A stretch of 41,207 bases of DNA, from positions 1 through 41,207 of the forward strand of contig JAZRDR010000011.1 of NCBI GenBank assembly GCA_045660445.1. Direction: 5' to 3'. Position numbers and translations under genes: made by a program. This stretch comes from Faeciplasma sp045660445. GTDB lineage: Bacteria; Bacillota; Clostridia; Oscillospirales; Ruminococcaceae. This document shows, one piece after another, positions 22,712-30,537 of this stretch. Below the pieces are notes generated by a model. That model was not told the DNA's origin. It made no database searches and saw only the letters and a program-made list of their open reading frames with translations. Each line of letters begins with the position of its first letter. Positions within the stretch are counted from its first letter, which is position 1.

Positions 22712-23227
22712 ATGGCAAGAATTGATGCTACATCCATGGAACTTACAGAAAAGGTTGTTGCGATTAACCGTGTATCCAAGACGGTTAAGGGCGGCCGTAT
22801 CATGAAGTTTGCCGCACTCGTTGTAGTAGGTGACGGAAACGGCACAGTTGGCTTCGGTATCGGCAAGTCGGGCGAAGTTCCGGATGCTATCAGAAAGGCT
22901 ATCGAAGACGCAAAGAAGAACCTTATCAAAGTTTCACTTAAGGGAACAACAATTCCCCACGAAATCGTCGGTGCTTACGGCGCAGGCAGAGTTTTAATGA
23001 GACCTGCTGCAAAGGGTACCGGTGCTATCGCTGGTGGTCCTGTACGTGTTGTATTGGAAGCTGCCGGCGTAAAGGATATCAGAACGAAGTGCCTTCGTTC
23101 CAACAATCCTTACAATGTTGTAAGAGCTACATTTGCAGGCCTTGCAGCTCTCAAGTCTGCTGAAGAAGTTGCAGCTAAGAGAGGCAAGACTGTTAAGGAA
23201 ATCTTGGGAGAAGGAGGAGATAAGTAA
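22712..23227 (+). CDS. rpsE: 30S ribosomal protein S5
   Basis: 171 residues. S5 double-stranded RNA-binding domain: EKVVAINRVSKTVKGGRIMKFAALVVVGDGNGTVGFGIGK; then KGTTIPHEIVGAYGAGRVLMRPAAKGTGAIAGGPVR and the DIRTKCLRSNNPYNVVRATFAGL end. It shapes the mRNA entry channel and decoding fidelity. The loop near VSKTVKGGR is where spectinomycin-resistance changes occur in other bacteria; it looks wild type. Its stop overlaps the rpmD start. Confidence 0.98.
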   Translation: MARIDATSMELTEKVVAINRVSKTVKGGRIMKFAALVVVGDGNGTVGFGIGKSGEVPDAIRKAIEDAKKNLIKVSLKGTTIPHEIVGAYGAGRVLMRPAAKGTGAIAGGPVRVVLEAAGVKDIRTKCLRSNNPYNVVRATFAGLAALKSAEEVAAKRGKTVKEILGEGGDK

Positions 23228-23406
23228 TGGCTTCTGTAAAGATTCAGCTCGTTAAGAGCCTTAACGGCAGACTCAAGGACCAGATCGCTACTGCTCACTC
23301 CCTTGGTCTTCGCAAGATCGGTGACGTTACGGTTCAGCCCGATAACGCTTGCACCAAAGGTAAGATTAACAAGATCGTACACCTGATCAAAGTTACCGAA
23401 GCATAA
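23227..23406 (+). CDS. rpmD: 50S ribosomal protein L30
   Basis: A complete 59-residue gene between rpsE and rplO. It reads MASVKIQLVKSLNGRLKDQI, then ATAHSLGLRKIGDVTVQPDN and ends NKIVHLIKVTEA. This is the bacterial L30 pattern, with length as usual. ATG overlaps the rpsE stop (TAATG) and uses GGAGGAG inside the rpsE end. It binds 23S rRNA near the 5S region. Confidence 0.97.
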   Translation: MASVKIQLVKSLNGRLKDQIATAHSLGLRKIGDVTVQPDNACTKGKINKIVHLIKVTEA

Positions 23407-23425
23407 GACAAGGAGGTGCGAATAA

Positions 23426-23866
23426 ATGAAATTGCACGATTTAGCACCTGTAGAGGGTTCCAACAAGGAAGCTCGTAGAGTCGGCAGAGGACACGGCTCG
23501 GGTTGGGGCAAAACCGCAGGTAAAGGACACAAGGGTCAGAATGCTCGTTCGGGCGGCGGCGTTAAGCCCGGCTTCGAAGGCGGCCAGACCAGACTCGCAA
23601 GAAGAATCCCCAAGAGAGGATTCAACAATATCTTCGCAACCAATTATACTGCTATCAATGTTTCTTCGCTTGAAAAGTTTGTTGATGGTACAGTAGTAGA
23701 CACCGAACTTCTTATGGCTGCAGGCATCGTTAAGGATCCCGCAGACGGAATTAAGGTTTTGGGCAACGGTGAACTCACAAAGAAGCTTACTGTCAAGGCA
23801 GCTGCATTCTCTGCTTCCGCTAAGGAAAAGATTGAGAAGGCAGGCGGAGAGGCTCAGGTGATCTAA
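23426..23866 (+). CDS. rplO: 50S ribosomal protein L15
   Basis: 146 residues: MKLHDLAPVEGSNKEARRVGRGHGSGWGKTAGKGHKGQNARSGG-type glycine-rich N-terminal extension threading 23S rRNA, FEGGQTRLARRIPKRGFNN, then the globular C-terminal domain with VKAAAFSASAKEKIEKAGGEAQVI. ATG follows AAGGAGGTG. Its stop overlaps the secY start by one base, so SecY synthesis is coupled. Confidence 0.98.
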   Translation: MKLHDLAPVEGSNKEARRVGRGHGSGWGKTAGKGHKGQNARSGGGVKPGFEGGQTRLARRIPKRGFNNIFATNYTAINVSSLEKFVDGTVVDTELLMAAGIVKDPADGIKVLGNGELTKKLTVKAAAFSASAKEKIEKAGGEAQVI

Positions 23867-25164
23867 TGTTTGCTACATTAAAGAACGCCATTAAGAATCC
23901 TGATATTAGAAAAAAGCTTCTCTTTACTTTATTCATCGTTTTAATTTACAGATTGGGCGGCTATATCCCCGTTCCTTTCATTGATGCTTCCGCGCTCGAC
24001 ATCGTTGGCGACGGAAACAACATCTTTGCATATCTTAACGTATTGTCGGGTGGTACCTTCTCTAAGGCAACACTTTTGTGCTTGTCCATCTCGCCTTACA
24101 TCAATGCACAGATCATCATTCAGCTCTTGACATTCGCAATTCCGTGGCTTGAAAAGAAGTCTAAGGAAGGCGAAGAGGGCAGAAAATGGATCGACAATCT
24201 TACAAAGATCTCGACTGTTGTGATCGCTGCATTCCAGGGATATGCATATTATGCAACCCTTAAGGGCCAGGGCGCTACAATTTACAATTCCGGCCTTGGC
24301 ATGGTAGTTTCCGCATTCGTAATCGTTGCTTGCTTCACCGCAGGTGCAATGCTCGTTATCTGGCTTGGTGCTAAGATCGACAAGCACGGAATCGGAAACG
24401 GTATATCCATCCTCTTGTTCGCAGGTATCGTTGCTAATATGCCCGAGTCTTTCGGTGCAACATTCATCGAGCTTGCAAACACAGGCTCCATCGGATATAT
24501 CATCCTTATCCCCATCGTAATCATCATCTTCATCGTGATGATCGGCTTTATCATCTTCATGGATAACGCTGAAAGAAGAATCCCGATCCAGTATGCTAAG
24601 CGCGTTGTTGGCCGCAAGGTATATGGCGGACAGAGCACCTACTTGCCCATCAAGGTTGCAATGGCAGGCGTTTTGCCCATCATCTTTGCAATGAGCTTCA
24701 TGTCTTTACCTCAGACAATCGGAATGTTCATCTATGGCAACAACTTGCCCACAACAGGTTTCTGGGGCACATTCTTCAATATCTTCGGATATACTCATCC
24801 CGTATACGTAATTCTTTACTTCGTTTTGATCATTGCGTTCAGCTACTTCTACGTATCTATCCAGTACAACCCTGTTGAGATCGCAAACAACTTGCGTAAC
24901 AACAACGGCGGTATCCCCGGTCTTCGTCCCGGCAAGCCCACCTCTGATTACATCACCAGAGTTCTTTCCAAGCTCATCTTGGTTGGCGCTTTGTTCCTTG
25001 GTGTAGTTGCAGTATTGCCTAACATCTTTGCTGCAGCAACCGGTGTTGGTTCGCTCGCATTGGGCGGTACCTCGGTACTCATCGTTGTAAACGTTGCACT
25101 TGATACTGTACGTCAGATCGAATCGCAGCTTATGATGCGTCATCACAAGGGCTTCCTTGAATAA
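23866..25164 (+). CDS. secY: Preprotein translocase channel subunit SecY
   Basis: 432 residues with about ten membrane segments. Begins with a basic amphipathic stretch and the first segment LLFTLFIVLIYRLGGYIPVPFID. Contains the family regions LSISPYINAQIIIQLLT, GIGNGISILLFAGIVANMP, ADN-type loop (MDNAERRIPIQYAKR) and NPVEIANNLRNNNGGIPGLRPGKPT. Forms the SecYEG channel through which the lipoproteins of the array at 1-11289 would be exported. Overlaps rplO by one base. The 73-base gap to adk contains a hairpin. Confidence 0.98.
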   Translation: MFATLKNAIKNPDIRKKLLFTLFIVLIYRLGGYIPVPFIDASALDIVGDGNNIFAYLNVLSGGTFSKATLLCLSISPYINAQIIIQLLTFAIPWLEKKSKEGEEGRKWIDNLTKISTVVIAAFQGYAYYATLKGQGATIYNSGLGMVVSAFVIVACFTAGAMLVIWLGAKIDKHGIGNGISILLFAGIVANMPESFGATFIELANTGSIGYIILIPIVIIIFIVMIGFIIFMDNAERRIPIQYAKRVVGRKVYGGQSTYLPIKVAMAGVLPIIFAMSFMSLPQTIGMFIYGNNLPTTGFWGTFFNIFGYTHPVYVILYFVLIIAFSYFYVSIQYNPVEIANNLRNNNGGIPGLRPGKPTSDYITRVLSKLILVGALFLGVVAVLPNIFAAATGVGSLALGGTSVLIVVNVALDTVRQIESQLMMRHHKGFLE

Positions 25165-25186
25165 ATTCAAAGAAGCATGACAACTG

Positions 25187-25215
25187 TTCGGCAAGCGTTT
25201 TGACGCTTAGCCGGA
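25187..25215 (+). promoter_or_regulatory. Intercistronic hairpin secY-adk
   Basis: TTCGGCAAGCG pairs with CGCTT(A)GCCGGA, about 11 bp with one bulge and a TTTTGA loop. No T-run follows. Confidence 0.45.
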
Positions 25216-25237
25216 CCCTGAAAAGGAGTGTACATTT

Positions 25238-25870
25238 ATGAACCTGATTTTATTAGGAGCTCCCGGTGCCGGCAAGGGCACTCAGGCAGAGGTTATTTGT
25301 AACGCAAAGGGAATCCCCGCTATCTCAACCGGCAACATCTTAAGAGAGGCTGTTAAGAACGAGACTCCCTGCGGACTTGAAGCAAAGAGCTATATGGAAT
25401 CTGGCGCACTTGTCCCCGACGAAGTCGTTATCGGCATCTTAAAGGACAGAATCGCTCAGGATGACTGCAAAAATGGCTTTATTCTTGACGGTTTCCCCAG
25501 AACTGTTCCTCAGGCAGAAGCTTTGGACAGAATGGGCGTTAACATCGACAAGGTTATCGAGATCTATGTTCCCGATGAAAAGATTGCTCAGCGTCTTTCG
25601 GGCAGAAGAGTTTGTGAAGCTTGCGGAAGCTCTTACCACGTAGAGTTTAAACCTACAAAGGTTGAGGGAATTTGCAATGTTTGCGGCGGCAAAGTTGTCA
25701 TTCGTAAGGACGACGAACCTGCAACCGTTTTGGACAGACTTGCTGTTTATCACGAAAAGACAGCTCCCTTAAAGGACTTCTACTCCGCACAGGGCAAGCT
25801 TGTCACCGTTATCGGTCAGGAGGAAGTAAGCGATACTTCTCGCTTGACTCTTGAGGCCGTTGAGGCTTAA
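25238..25870 (+). CDS. adk: Adenylate kinase, zinc-containing LID
   Basis: 210 residues. P-loop GAPGAGKGT at 7-15, AMP-site region STGNILREAV and GFILDGFPRTVPQAEAL. The LID domain carries CEAC (126-129) and CNVC (146-149), a structural zinc site found in Gram-positive enzymes. Catalyses ATP + AMP to 2 ADP in the cytosol. ATG follows AAAAGGAG. map starts two bases after its stop. This secY-adk-map arrangement is conserved in Firmicutes. Confidence 0.98.
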   Translation: MNLILLGAPGAGKGTQAEVICNAKGIPAISTGNILREAVKNETPCGLEAKSYMESGALVPDEVVIGILKDRIAQDDCKNGFILDGFPRTVPQAEALDRMGVNIDKVIEIYVPDEKIAQRLSGRRVCEACGSSYHVEFKPTKVEGICNVCGGKVVIRKDDEPATVLDRLAVYHEKTAPLKDFYSAQGKLVTVIGQEEVSDTSRLTLEAVEA

Positions 25871-25872
25871 GC

Positions 25873-26625
25873 ATGATAATAATCAAAACATCAAACGAGC
25901 TTCTGAAGATGCGTAAGGCCGGTAAGATCACCGGCGGCGCATTGATGGCAGCTAAAAAAGCAATTCACCCCGGAATGAGCACTATGGAGCTTGATAAGAT
26001 CATCAAGAACTACATCGTGTCTCACGGCGCGCGTCCCTCGTTTTTGGGATATGGCGGGTTTCCCGCAAGCGCCTGCATTTCGGTCAACGACACCGTAATT
26101 CACGGAATCCCTTCTTCTAAAGAAATTATAAAAGAGGGTGATATCGTATCGGTTGACGTTGGTGCCTATATCGACGGCTATCACGGTGACTCTGCCAAAA
26201 CCTTCGCGGTCGGTGAAATATCCGATACCGCCAAGAGCTTGATGGCATCTACCGAGGAAAGCTTGATGCTGGCGATCGAAATGGCAAAGCCGGGTATGCG
26301 AATCGGCGATATTTCGGCAGCCATTCAGAAGTATAATGAGGATAGAGGATTTTCGGTAGTTAAGGAATTTGTCGGTCACGGCGTTGGAGCAAAGCTCCAC
26401 GAAGAACCTGAGGTTCCTAACTTCGGCAAAGCAGGGCACGGCCCAAGACTTATGCCGGGAATGGTTATCGCCATTGAACCGATGATAAATGCCGGACGAG
26501 CAAGCATTAAGATCTTGCCCGACGGTTGGACGGTTAAAACCGTTGATCACTCCCTCTCTGCTCATTTCGAACACACAATTGCAATCACGTCCCAAGGTGC
26601 GACTATTCTCACCTTGCCCGAATAG
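25873..26625 (+). CDS. map: Methionine aminopeptidase, type I
   Basis: 250 residues, close to the E. coli enzyme in length and without an SH3-like zinc N-terminal extension. Metal ligands are all visible: D95 and D106 (VSVDVGAYIDGYHGD), H169 (FVGHGVG), E202 (IEPM) and E233 (HFEHT), with substrate-pocket H77. Removes N-terminal methionine from nascent chains in the cytosol. The start is two bases after adk, with GAGG-type sites in the adk end. Confidence 0.97.
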   Translation: MIIIKTSNELLKMRKAGKITGGALMAAKKAIHPGMSTMELDKIIKNYIVSHGARPSFLGYGGFPASACISVNDTVIHGIPSSKEIIKEGDIVSVDVGAYIDGYHGDSAKTFAVGEISDTAKSLMASTEESLMLAIEMAKPGMRIGDISAAIQKYNEDRGFSVVKEFVGHGVGAKLHEEPEVPNFGKAGHGPRLMPGMVIAIEPMINAGRASIKILPDGWTVKTVDHSLSAHFEHTIAITSQGATILTLPE

Positions 26626-26636
26626 GAGGGACGGTT

Positions 26637-26885
26637 GTGAATATAGTCAAAGGCTCAGTTGTCAAGTCGCTTGCAGGCCGAGATCAAGACCGATATTACG
26701 TTGCAGTTTCGGTCGAGGACCGCTTCATTCTGGTTGCGGACGGAAAATGGCACAAGCTTGATTCGCCCAAGAAAAAGAATGTAAAACACATTTCACCGAC
26801 AGGCATGGCGATAACGGCAGAGAATATGACTGACAAAAAACTCAGAAAGCTTCTTTTTGAGCTTAAAACCCAAGGCCCAAACTGA
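26637..26885 (+). CDS. KOW-domain RNA-binding protein (L14e/L6e/L27e-like)
   Basis: 82 residues with a GTG start after TAGGAGGG (26622-26629). The N-terminus IVKGSVVKSLAGRDQDRYYVAVS is a KOW-type motif, followed by DGKWHKLDSPKKKNVKHISPTG. Small proteins of this type lie between map and infA in many Firmicutes. Resemblance to archaeal/eukaryotic L14e-type proteins suggests a ribosome- or RNA-binding role, not demonstrated. Position between map and infA is strongly conserved. Confidence 0.85.
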   Translation: MNIVKGSVVKSLAGRDQDRYYVAVSVEDRFILVADGKWHKLDSPKKKNVKHISPTGMAITAENMTDKKLRKLLFELKTQGPN

Positions 26886-26924
26886 AGTCGGCTCGACCGA
26901 CATTCGCAAGAAAGAGGAAATTTA

Positions 26925-27143
26925 ATGTCTAAAGAAGATGTAATCGAACTTGAAGGCACCGTTTTAGAAGCTTTGCCCAACGCAATGTTCCAGGTTGAGC
27001 TTGCAAACGGACACAAAATTCTCGCCCACGTTTCCGGAAAACTTAGAATGAACTACATTCGCATCGTTCCCGGCGACAAGGTAACGGTCGAGATGTCACC
27101 CTATGATTTAACAAAGGGAAGAATCACCTGGAGATCCAAGTAA
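26925..27143 (+). CDS. infA: Translation initiation factor IF-1
   Basis: 72 residues, the invariant length. OB fold: KEDVIELEGTVLEALPNAMFQVELANGHKILAHVSGKLRMNYIRI and GDKVTVEMSPYDLTKGRITWRSK. Binds the 30S A site and aids IF2 and IF3. Preceded by AAGAGG. rpmJ follows after a gap holding a GAAA-tetraloop hairpin. Confidence 0.98.
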   Translation: MSKEDVIELEGTVLEALPNAMFQVELANGHKILAHVSGKLRMNYIRIVPGDKVTVEMSPYDLTKGRITWRSK

Positions 27144-27172
27144 GGATATCCATTTAACACAAACCAACAGGC

Positions 27173-27186
27173 GAAGCGAAAGCTTC
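27173..27186 (+). promoter_or_regulatory. GNRA-tetraloop hairpin infA-rpmJ
   Basis: GAAGC-GAAA-GCTTC, a 5-bp stem with a GNRA loop, ten bases before the rpmJ ribosome binding site AAGGAGG. Confidence 0.4.
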
Positions 27187-27208
27187 ATGTATTTAAGGAG
27201 GTATTTCA

Positions 27209-27322
27209 ATGAAAGTAAGACCTTCAGTTAAACCGATGTGCGAAAAGTGTAAGGTTATCAAGCGCAAGGGCAAGATCATGGTCATTTGCGAAAACCCCAA
27301 GCACAAGCAGCGTCAGGGATAA
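27209..27322 (+). CDS. rpmJ: 50S ribosomal protein L36, zinc type
   Basis: A complete 37-residue gene. It reads MKVRPSVKPMCEKCKVIKRK and ends MVICENPKHKQRQG. C11, C14, C27 and H32 form the zinc ribbon. It is the usual C+ form paired with zinc-type S14. ATG 27209 follows AAGGAGG; the order infA-rpmJ-rpsM is canonical. Confidence 0.97.
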   Translation: MKVRPSVKPMCEKCKVIKRKGKIMVICENPKHKQRQG

Positions 27323-27350
27323 AAACACTTAATGGAGGTGCAGCTAATTT

Positions 27351-27719
27351 ATGGCTCGTATAGCAAGTATTGACCTGCCCAGAGATAAGAGAATCGAAGT
27401 TGCTCTCACTTATATCTATGGCATTGGTCAGCCCACAGCAACATTGATCTGCAAGGAAACAGGCGTTAACCCTGACATCAGAGTTAAGGACCTTTCTGAA
27501 GAAGACGAAGCAAAGTTGCGTGAATATATCGATAAGAACCTTATTGTTGAAGGTGACAAGAGAAGAGAAGTTCAGCTTAACATTAAGAGACTTATCGAAG
27601 TAGGTTGCTACCGTGGTGTTCGTCACCGCAGAGGCTTGCCCGTAAGAGGTCAGAGAACCAAGACCAACGCAAGAACTCGTAAGGGACCTGCAAAGACTAT
27701 CGCTAATAAGAAGAAGTAA
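27351..27719 (+). CDS. rpsM: 30S ribosomal protein S13
   Basis: 122 residues: MARIASIDLPRDKRIEVALTYIYGIGQPTATLICKETGVNPDIRVKDL-type N-terminal domain and the basic tail RHRRGLPVRGQRTKTNARTRKGPAKT. It forms intersubunit bridges and contacts the P-site tRNA. Preceded by ATGGAGGTG; rpsK follows 15 bases later. Confidence 0.98.
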   Translation: MARIASIDLPRDKRIEVALTYIYGIGQPTATLICKETGVNPDIRVKDLSEEDEAKLREYIDKNLIVEGDKRREVQLNIKRLIEVGCYRGVRHRRGLPVRGQRTKTNARTRKGPAKTIANKKK

Positions 27720-27734
27720 GGAGGGATATAGAAC

Positions 27735-28136
27735 ATGGCTCAGAAGAACGCTAAGAAGACGGTTATCCGTCGTCGTAGAGAAAGAAAGAACATCGAACAG
27801 GGACAGGTTCATATCCAGTCCACTTTCAACAACACCATCGTTACCATCACTGATATGCAGGGTAACGCAATTTCTTGGGCATCCGCTGGCGAACTCGGTT
27901 TCCGCGGCTCCAAGAAGTCCACTCCTTTCGCAGCTCAGTCCGCAGCAGAAACTGCAGCAAGAGCAGCTAAGGAACACGGCCTTAAGGTTGTAGAAGTTTA
28001 CGTTAAGGGCCCCGGCCAGGGAAGAGAAGCAGCTATCCGTGCTTTGCAGTCTGAAGAACTTGAAGTAAGACTCATCAAGGACGTTACTCCCATTCCTCAC
28101 AACGGTTGCCGTCCTCCCAAGCGTCGTCGCGTATAA
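27735..28136 (+). CDS. rpsK: 30S ribosomal protein S11
   Basis: 133 residues: HIQSTFNNTIVTITDMQGNAISWASAGELGFRGSKKSTPFAAQ and VYVKGPGQGREAAIRALQ, ending DVTPIPHNGCRPPKRRRV. It sits on the 30S platform near the Shine-Dalgarno helix. Begins after TAAGGAGGG. A 153-base gap with inverted repeats separates it from rpsD. Confidence 0.98.
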   Translation: MAQKNAKKTVIRRRRERKNIEQGQVHIQSTFNNTIVTITDMQGNAISWASAGELGFRGSKKSTPFAAQSAAETAARAAKEHGLKVVEVYVKGPGQGREAAIRALQSEELEVRLIKDVTPIPHNGCRPPKRRRV

Positions 28137-28289
28137 TTTTAATTGCAAGCAATTAAAAATAGAAAAGCCTTTGGTTTTTCGCAAACGAAAAGACGTTTTG
28201 GAAGAAACTTAACACACCCGAGTTTACCAAAGTTTACTCGGCGTCAGGAAGATTAACTGATATTTTTTAAAAACGGAGGATTTATTAAC
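28137..28289 (+). promoter_or_regulatory. Structured gap rpsK-rpsD
   Basis: It contains TTTTAATTGC-AA-GCAATTAAAA (28137-28158) and CCGAGT/ACTCGG around 12 bases (about 28219-28242). S4 is an autogenous repressor in B. subtilis and E. coli, so an S4-responsive leader is possible. I see no match to the known pseudoknot by eye. Confidence 0.35.
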
Positions 28290-28886
28290 ATGGCTATCAA
28301 CAGAGAACCTATACTCAAGAGATGTAAGGAATTAGGCATCAGCCCCATGGTTATGGGTGTTGCAAAGGAAACCAAGAGAGATCCTAAGGCTAATTCCAGA
28401 AAGAAAGTTTCCGAATACGGCAGACAGCTCAAGGAAAAGCAGAAGCTCAAGTTCATCTACGGTGTTCTTGAAAAGCAGTTCTATCACATTTATGAAAGAG
28501 CTGAAAAGATGGAAGGCCAGGCAGGTCAGAACCTCTTGACCCTTTTGGAATGCAGACTTGACAACGTTGCTTACAGAATGGGACTTTCTATGACAAGACG
28601 TGAATCCAGACAGCTCGTTTCTCACGGTCACTTCAACGTTAACGGCTCTAGAGTTGACATCCCTTCCTACAGAATTAAGGTTGGCGACGTTATCTCCTTG
28701 AGAGAAAACTCTAAGAAGAGCGTTAAGTTCCAGGAGATCATTGAAGCAACTAACGGCAGAGTAGTTCCCACTTGGCTCGAACTCGACAAGGAAAACCTCA
28801 CTGCTAAGGTAGTAAGACTTCCCGCTAAGGAAGACCTCGACTATGAAGTTGAAGAGCAGATGATCGTTGAGTTGTACTCTAAGTAA
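28290..28886 (+). CDS. rpsD: 30S ribosomal protein S4
   Basis: 198 residues. N-terminal zinc-free variant opening (MAINREPILKRCKELGISP), which lacks the cysteine cluster of zinc-type S4. The S4 RNA-binding domain follows at about residues 88-150 (CRLDNVAYRMGLSMTRRESRQLVSHGHFNVNG). Primary 16S-binding protein, also an autoregulator in several bacteria. It lies inside the alpha operon before rpoA, unlike B. subtilis where rpsD stands alone. ATG follows CGGAGG. Confidence 0.97.
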   Translation: MAINREPILKRCKELGISPMVMGVAKETKRDPKANSRKKVSEYGRQLKEKQKLKFIYGVLEKQFYHIYERAEKMEGQAGQNLLTLLECRLDNVAYRMGLSMTRRESRQLVSHGHFNVNGSRVDIPSYRIKVGDVISLRENSKKSVKFQEIIEATNGRVVPTWLELDKENLTAKVVRLPAKEDLDYEVEEQMIVELYSK

Positions 28887-28940
28887 TAATTTTCTTAAAG
28901 ATTACAAGTTGTTATTTAGACATTCGTTATATCTTGAGTT

Positions 28941-29057
28941 TTGGCGGGGCAACTCGCCAAGACATCAGGGTGAACATAAACGGGAGGGTGGCGTGAAGTT
29001 TTACTTTGCGCAACTAATCCACAGTCGGCACTGAAACGTGTTAATCAAAGACTGTGG
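28941..29057 (+). promoter_or_regulatory. Structured gap rpsD-rpoA
   Basis: Hairpin TTGGCG/CGCCAA (28941-28960) and a longer-range stem CCACAGTC (29019-29026)/GACTGTGG (29050-29057). No T-runs, so transcription should continue into rpoA. Function unknown. Confidence 0.4.
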
Positions 29058-29084
29058 GTTACCACAAAAGAAATGGAGGCTAAA

Positions 29085-30041
29085 ATGCTTGAAAAAATCG
29101 AAAAGCCGGATATAGAAACAGTCGAGCTTAAAAGCAACGGAACATACGGCAAGTTTGTTTTGGAACCCTTAGAGCGAGGCTACGGCACGACCATTGGCAA
29201 CAGTCTTAGACGTGTATTGCTTTCATCTCTCCCCGGTGTTGCTGTTACATCTATCAAGATTGACGGCGTACACCACGAATTATCCACCATTCCGGGAGTC
29301 AAGGAAGACGTATCGGAGATCGTTTTAAACCTTAAGGGCTTGACAGCTAAGCTTTATTGCGAAGGCCCCAAGACCGTTTATATCGAAGCTGACGGCGAAT
29401 GCGAAGTTACCGCAGGCGACATCAAGACCGATTCCGAGGTTGAGATCTTAGTTCCCGATATGCACATTGCAACCCTTGACACCGACGCAAAGCTGTATAT
29501 GGAGATCGTTCTTGACAAGGGCAGAGGCTATGTTTCTGCTGAAAAGAACAAGTCCCTTATGCAGAATGCTCCCATCGGCATCATCGCCGTAGACAGTATC
29601 TACACCCCTGTTTTGAAGGTTAACTATACCGTTGAAAACACCCGTGTAGGACAGATCACCGACTATGACAAACTCTCGTTAGAGGTATGGACTGACGGCG
29701 TTATTTCCGCTAAGGAAGCTGTTTCCATGGCAGCCAAACTCCTCAACGAGCATCTTAACCTTTTCATCAACTTGTCTGATGACACCAGCGTTGATGAAAT
29801 CTTGGCTGAAAAGGACACTAAGAGCAAAGAAAAGGTCCTTGAGATGACCATTGAGGAACTTGACTTATCGGTTAGATCGTTTAACTGCTTGAAGAGAGCA
29901 GGCATCAATACTGTCAACGACTTGATTGAAAAGTCTGAGGAAGAAATGATGAAGGTAAGAAATCTCGGTAAGAAGTCATTCGACGAAGTCAAGGAGAAGT
30001 TAAGATCCTTGGGCTACGAAATGTCTTCTAGCGAGGATTAA
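29085..30041 (+). CDS. rpoA: RNA polymerase alpha subunit
   Basis: 318 residues. N-terminal dimerisation domain (about 1-230) with ERGYGTTIGNSLRRVLLSSLPGVAVTSIKIDGVHHE. The C-terminal domain (about 245-318) has ELDLSVRSFNCLKRAGINTVNDLIEKSEEEMMKVRNLGKKSFDEVKEKL, the UP-element and activator-contact surface. ATG 29085 is chosen: the ATG at 29073 is part of the AATGGAGG site itself. Followed 22 bases later by rplQ. Confidence 0.98.
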   Translation: MLEKIEKPDIETVELKSNGTYGKFVLEPLERGYGTTIGNSLRRVLLSSLPGVAVTSIKIDGVHHELSTIPGVKEDVSEIVLNLKGLTAKLYCEGPKTVYIEADGECEVTAGDIKTDSEVEILVPDMHIATLDTDAKLYMEIVLDKGRGYVSAEKNKSLMQNAPIGIIAVDSIYTPVLKVNYTVENTRVGQITDYDKLSLEVWTDGVISAKEAVSMAAKLLNEHLNLFINLSDDTSVDEILAEKDTKSKEKVLEMTIEELDLSVRSFNCLKRAGINTVNDLIEKSEEEMMKVRNLGKKSFDEVKEKLRSLGYEMSSSED

Positions 30042-30063
30042 CGAAAGTAAGGAGTGAATATCT

Positions 30064-30405
30064 ATGCCAGGCACAAGAAAGTTAGGCAGAACAAGTGACC
30101 AGAGAAAGGCTATGCTTAGAGCTATGGTTACTTTCCTGCTCGAAAACGGTAAGATTGAAACCACTGTAACAAGAGCTAAGGAAGTTTCCGCTATGGCTGA
30201 GAAGATGATTACTCTCGGCAAGGTTGGCGACCTCCATGCTAAGCGTCAGATCTTTGCTTACATCACAAAGGAAGACGTTGCTAAGAAGCTCGTTGATGAA
30301 ATTGCACCTAAGTATGCTGACCGTAAGGGCGGCTACACCAAGGTTATCAAGATTGGCCCTCGCCGCGGTGACGCTGCAGAGATGGCTATCATCCAGTTGG
30401 TATAA
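30064..30405 (+). CDS. rplQ: 50S ribosomal protein L17
   Basis: 113 residues: MPGTRKLGRTSDQRKAMLRAMVTFLLENGKIETTVTRAKE and KLVDEIAPKYADRKGGYTKVIKIGPRRGDAAEMAIIQLV. Last gene of the supercluster, on the 50S near the exit site. ATG follows AAGGAG. The operon ends 15 bases later in a strong terminator. Confidence 0.98.
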   Translation: MPGTRKLGRTSDQRKAMLRAMVTFLLENGKIETTVTRAKEVSAMAEKMITLGKVGDLHAKRQIFAYITKEDVAKKLVDEIAPKYADRKGGYTKVIKIGPRRGDAAEMAIIQLV

Positions 30406-30420
30406 GCTTATACAAACAAA

Positions 30421-30450
30421 ACCTCGCTTTTTAAGCGAGGTTTTTTTTTT
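30421..30450 (+). terminator. Terminator of the ribosomal supercluster
   Basis: ACCTCGCTT-TTT-AAGCGAGGT followed by ten T. Very strong. Confidence 0.95.
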
Positions 30451-30537
30451 GCGATGATGATAAGCGAGTCTGTATCTATAAACTTTTGCATAAATCACTA
30501 ATGAACGCAAAAACTATCCGAAAGAAAGGGTGGTTTT

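Noticed and set aside
28137..28289. S4-binding leader of the B. subtilis or E. coli type before rpsD
   Set aside because: Inverted repeats are present but I could not fit the known pseudoknot; listed only as a structured gap.
30451..30537. Sigma-G promoter for spoVAC (TGTATC ... CATAAA)
   Set aside because: The two elements are only about 12 bases apart, too close for sigma-G; no other pair fits.
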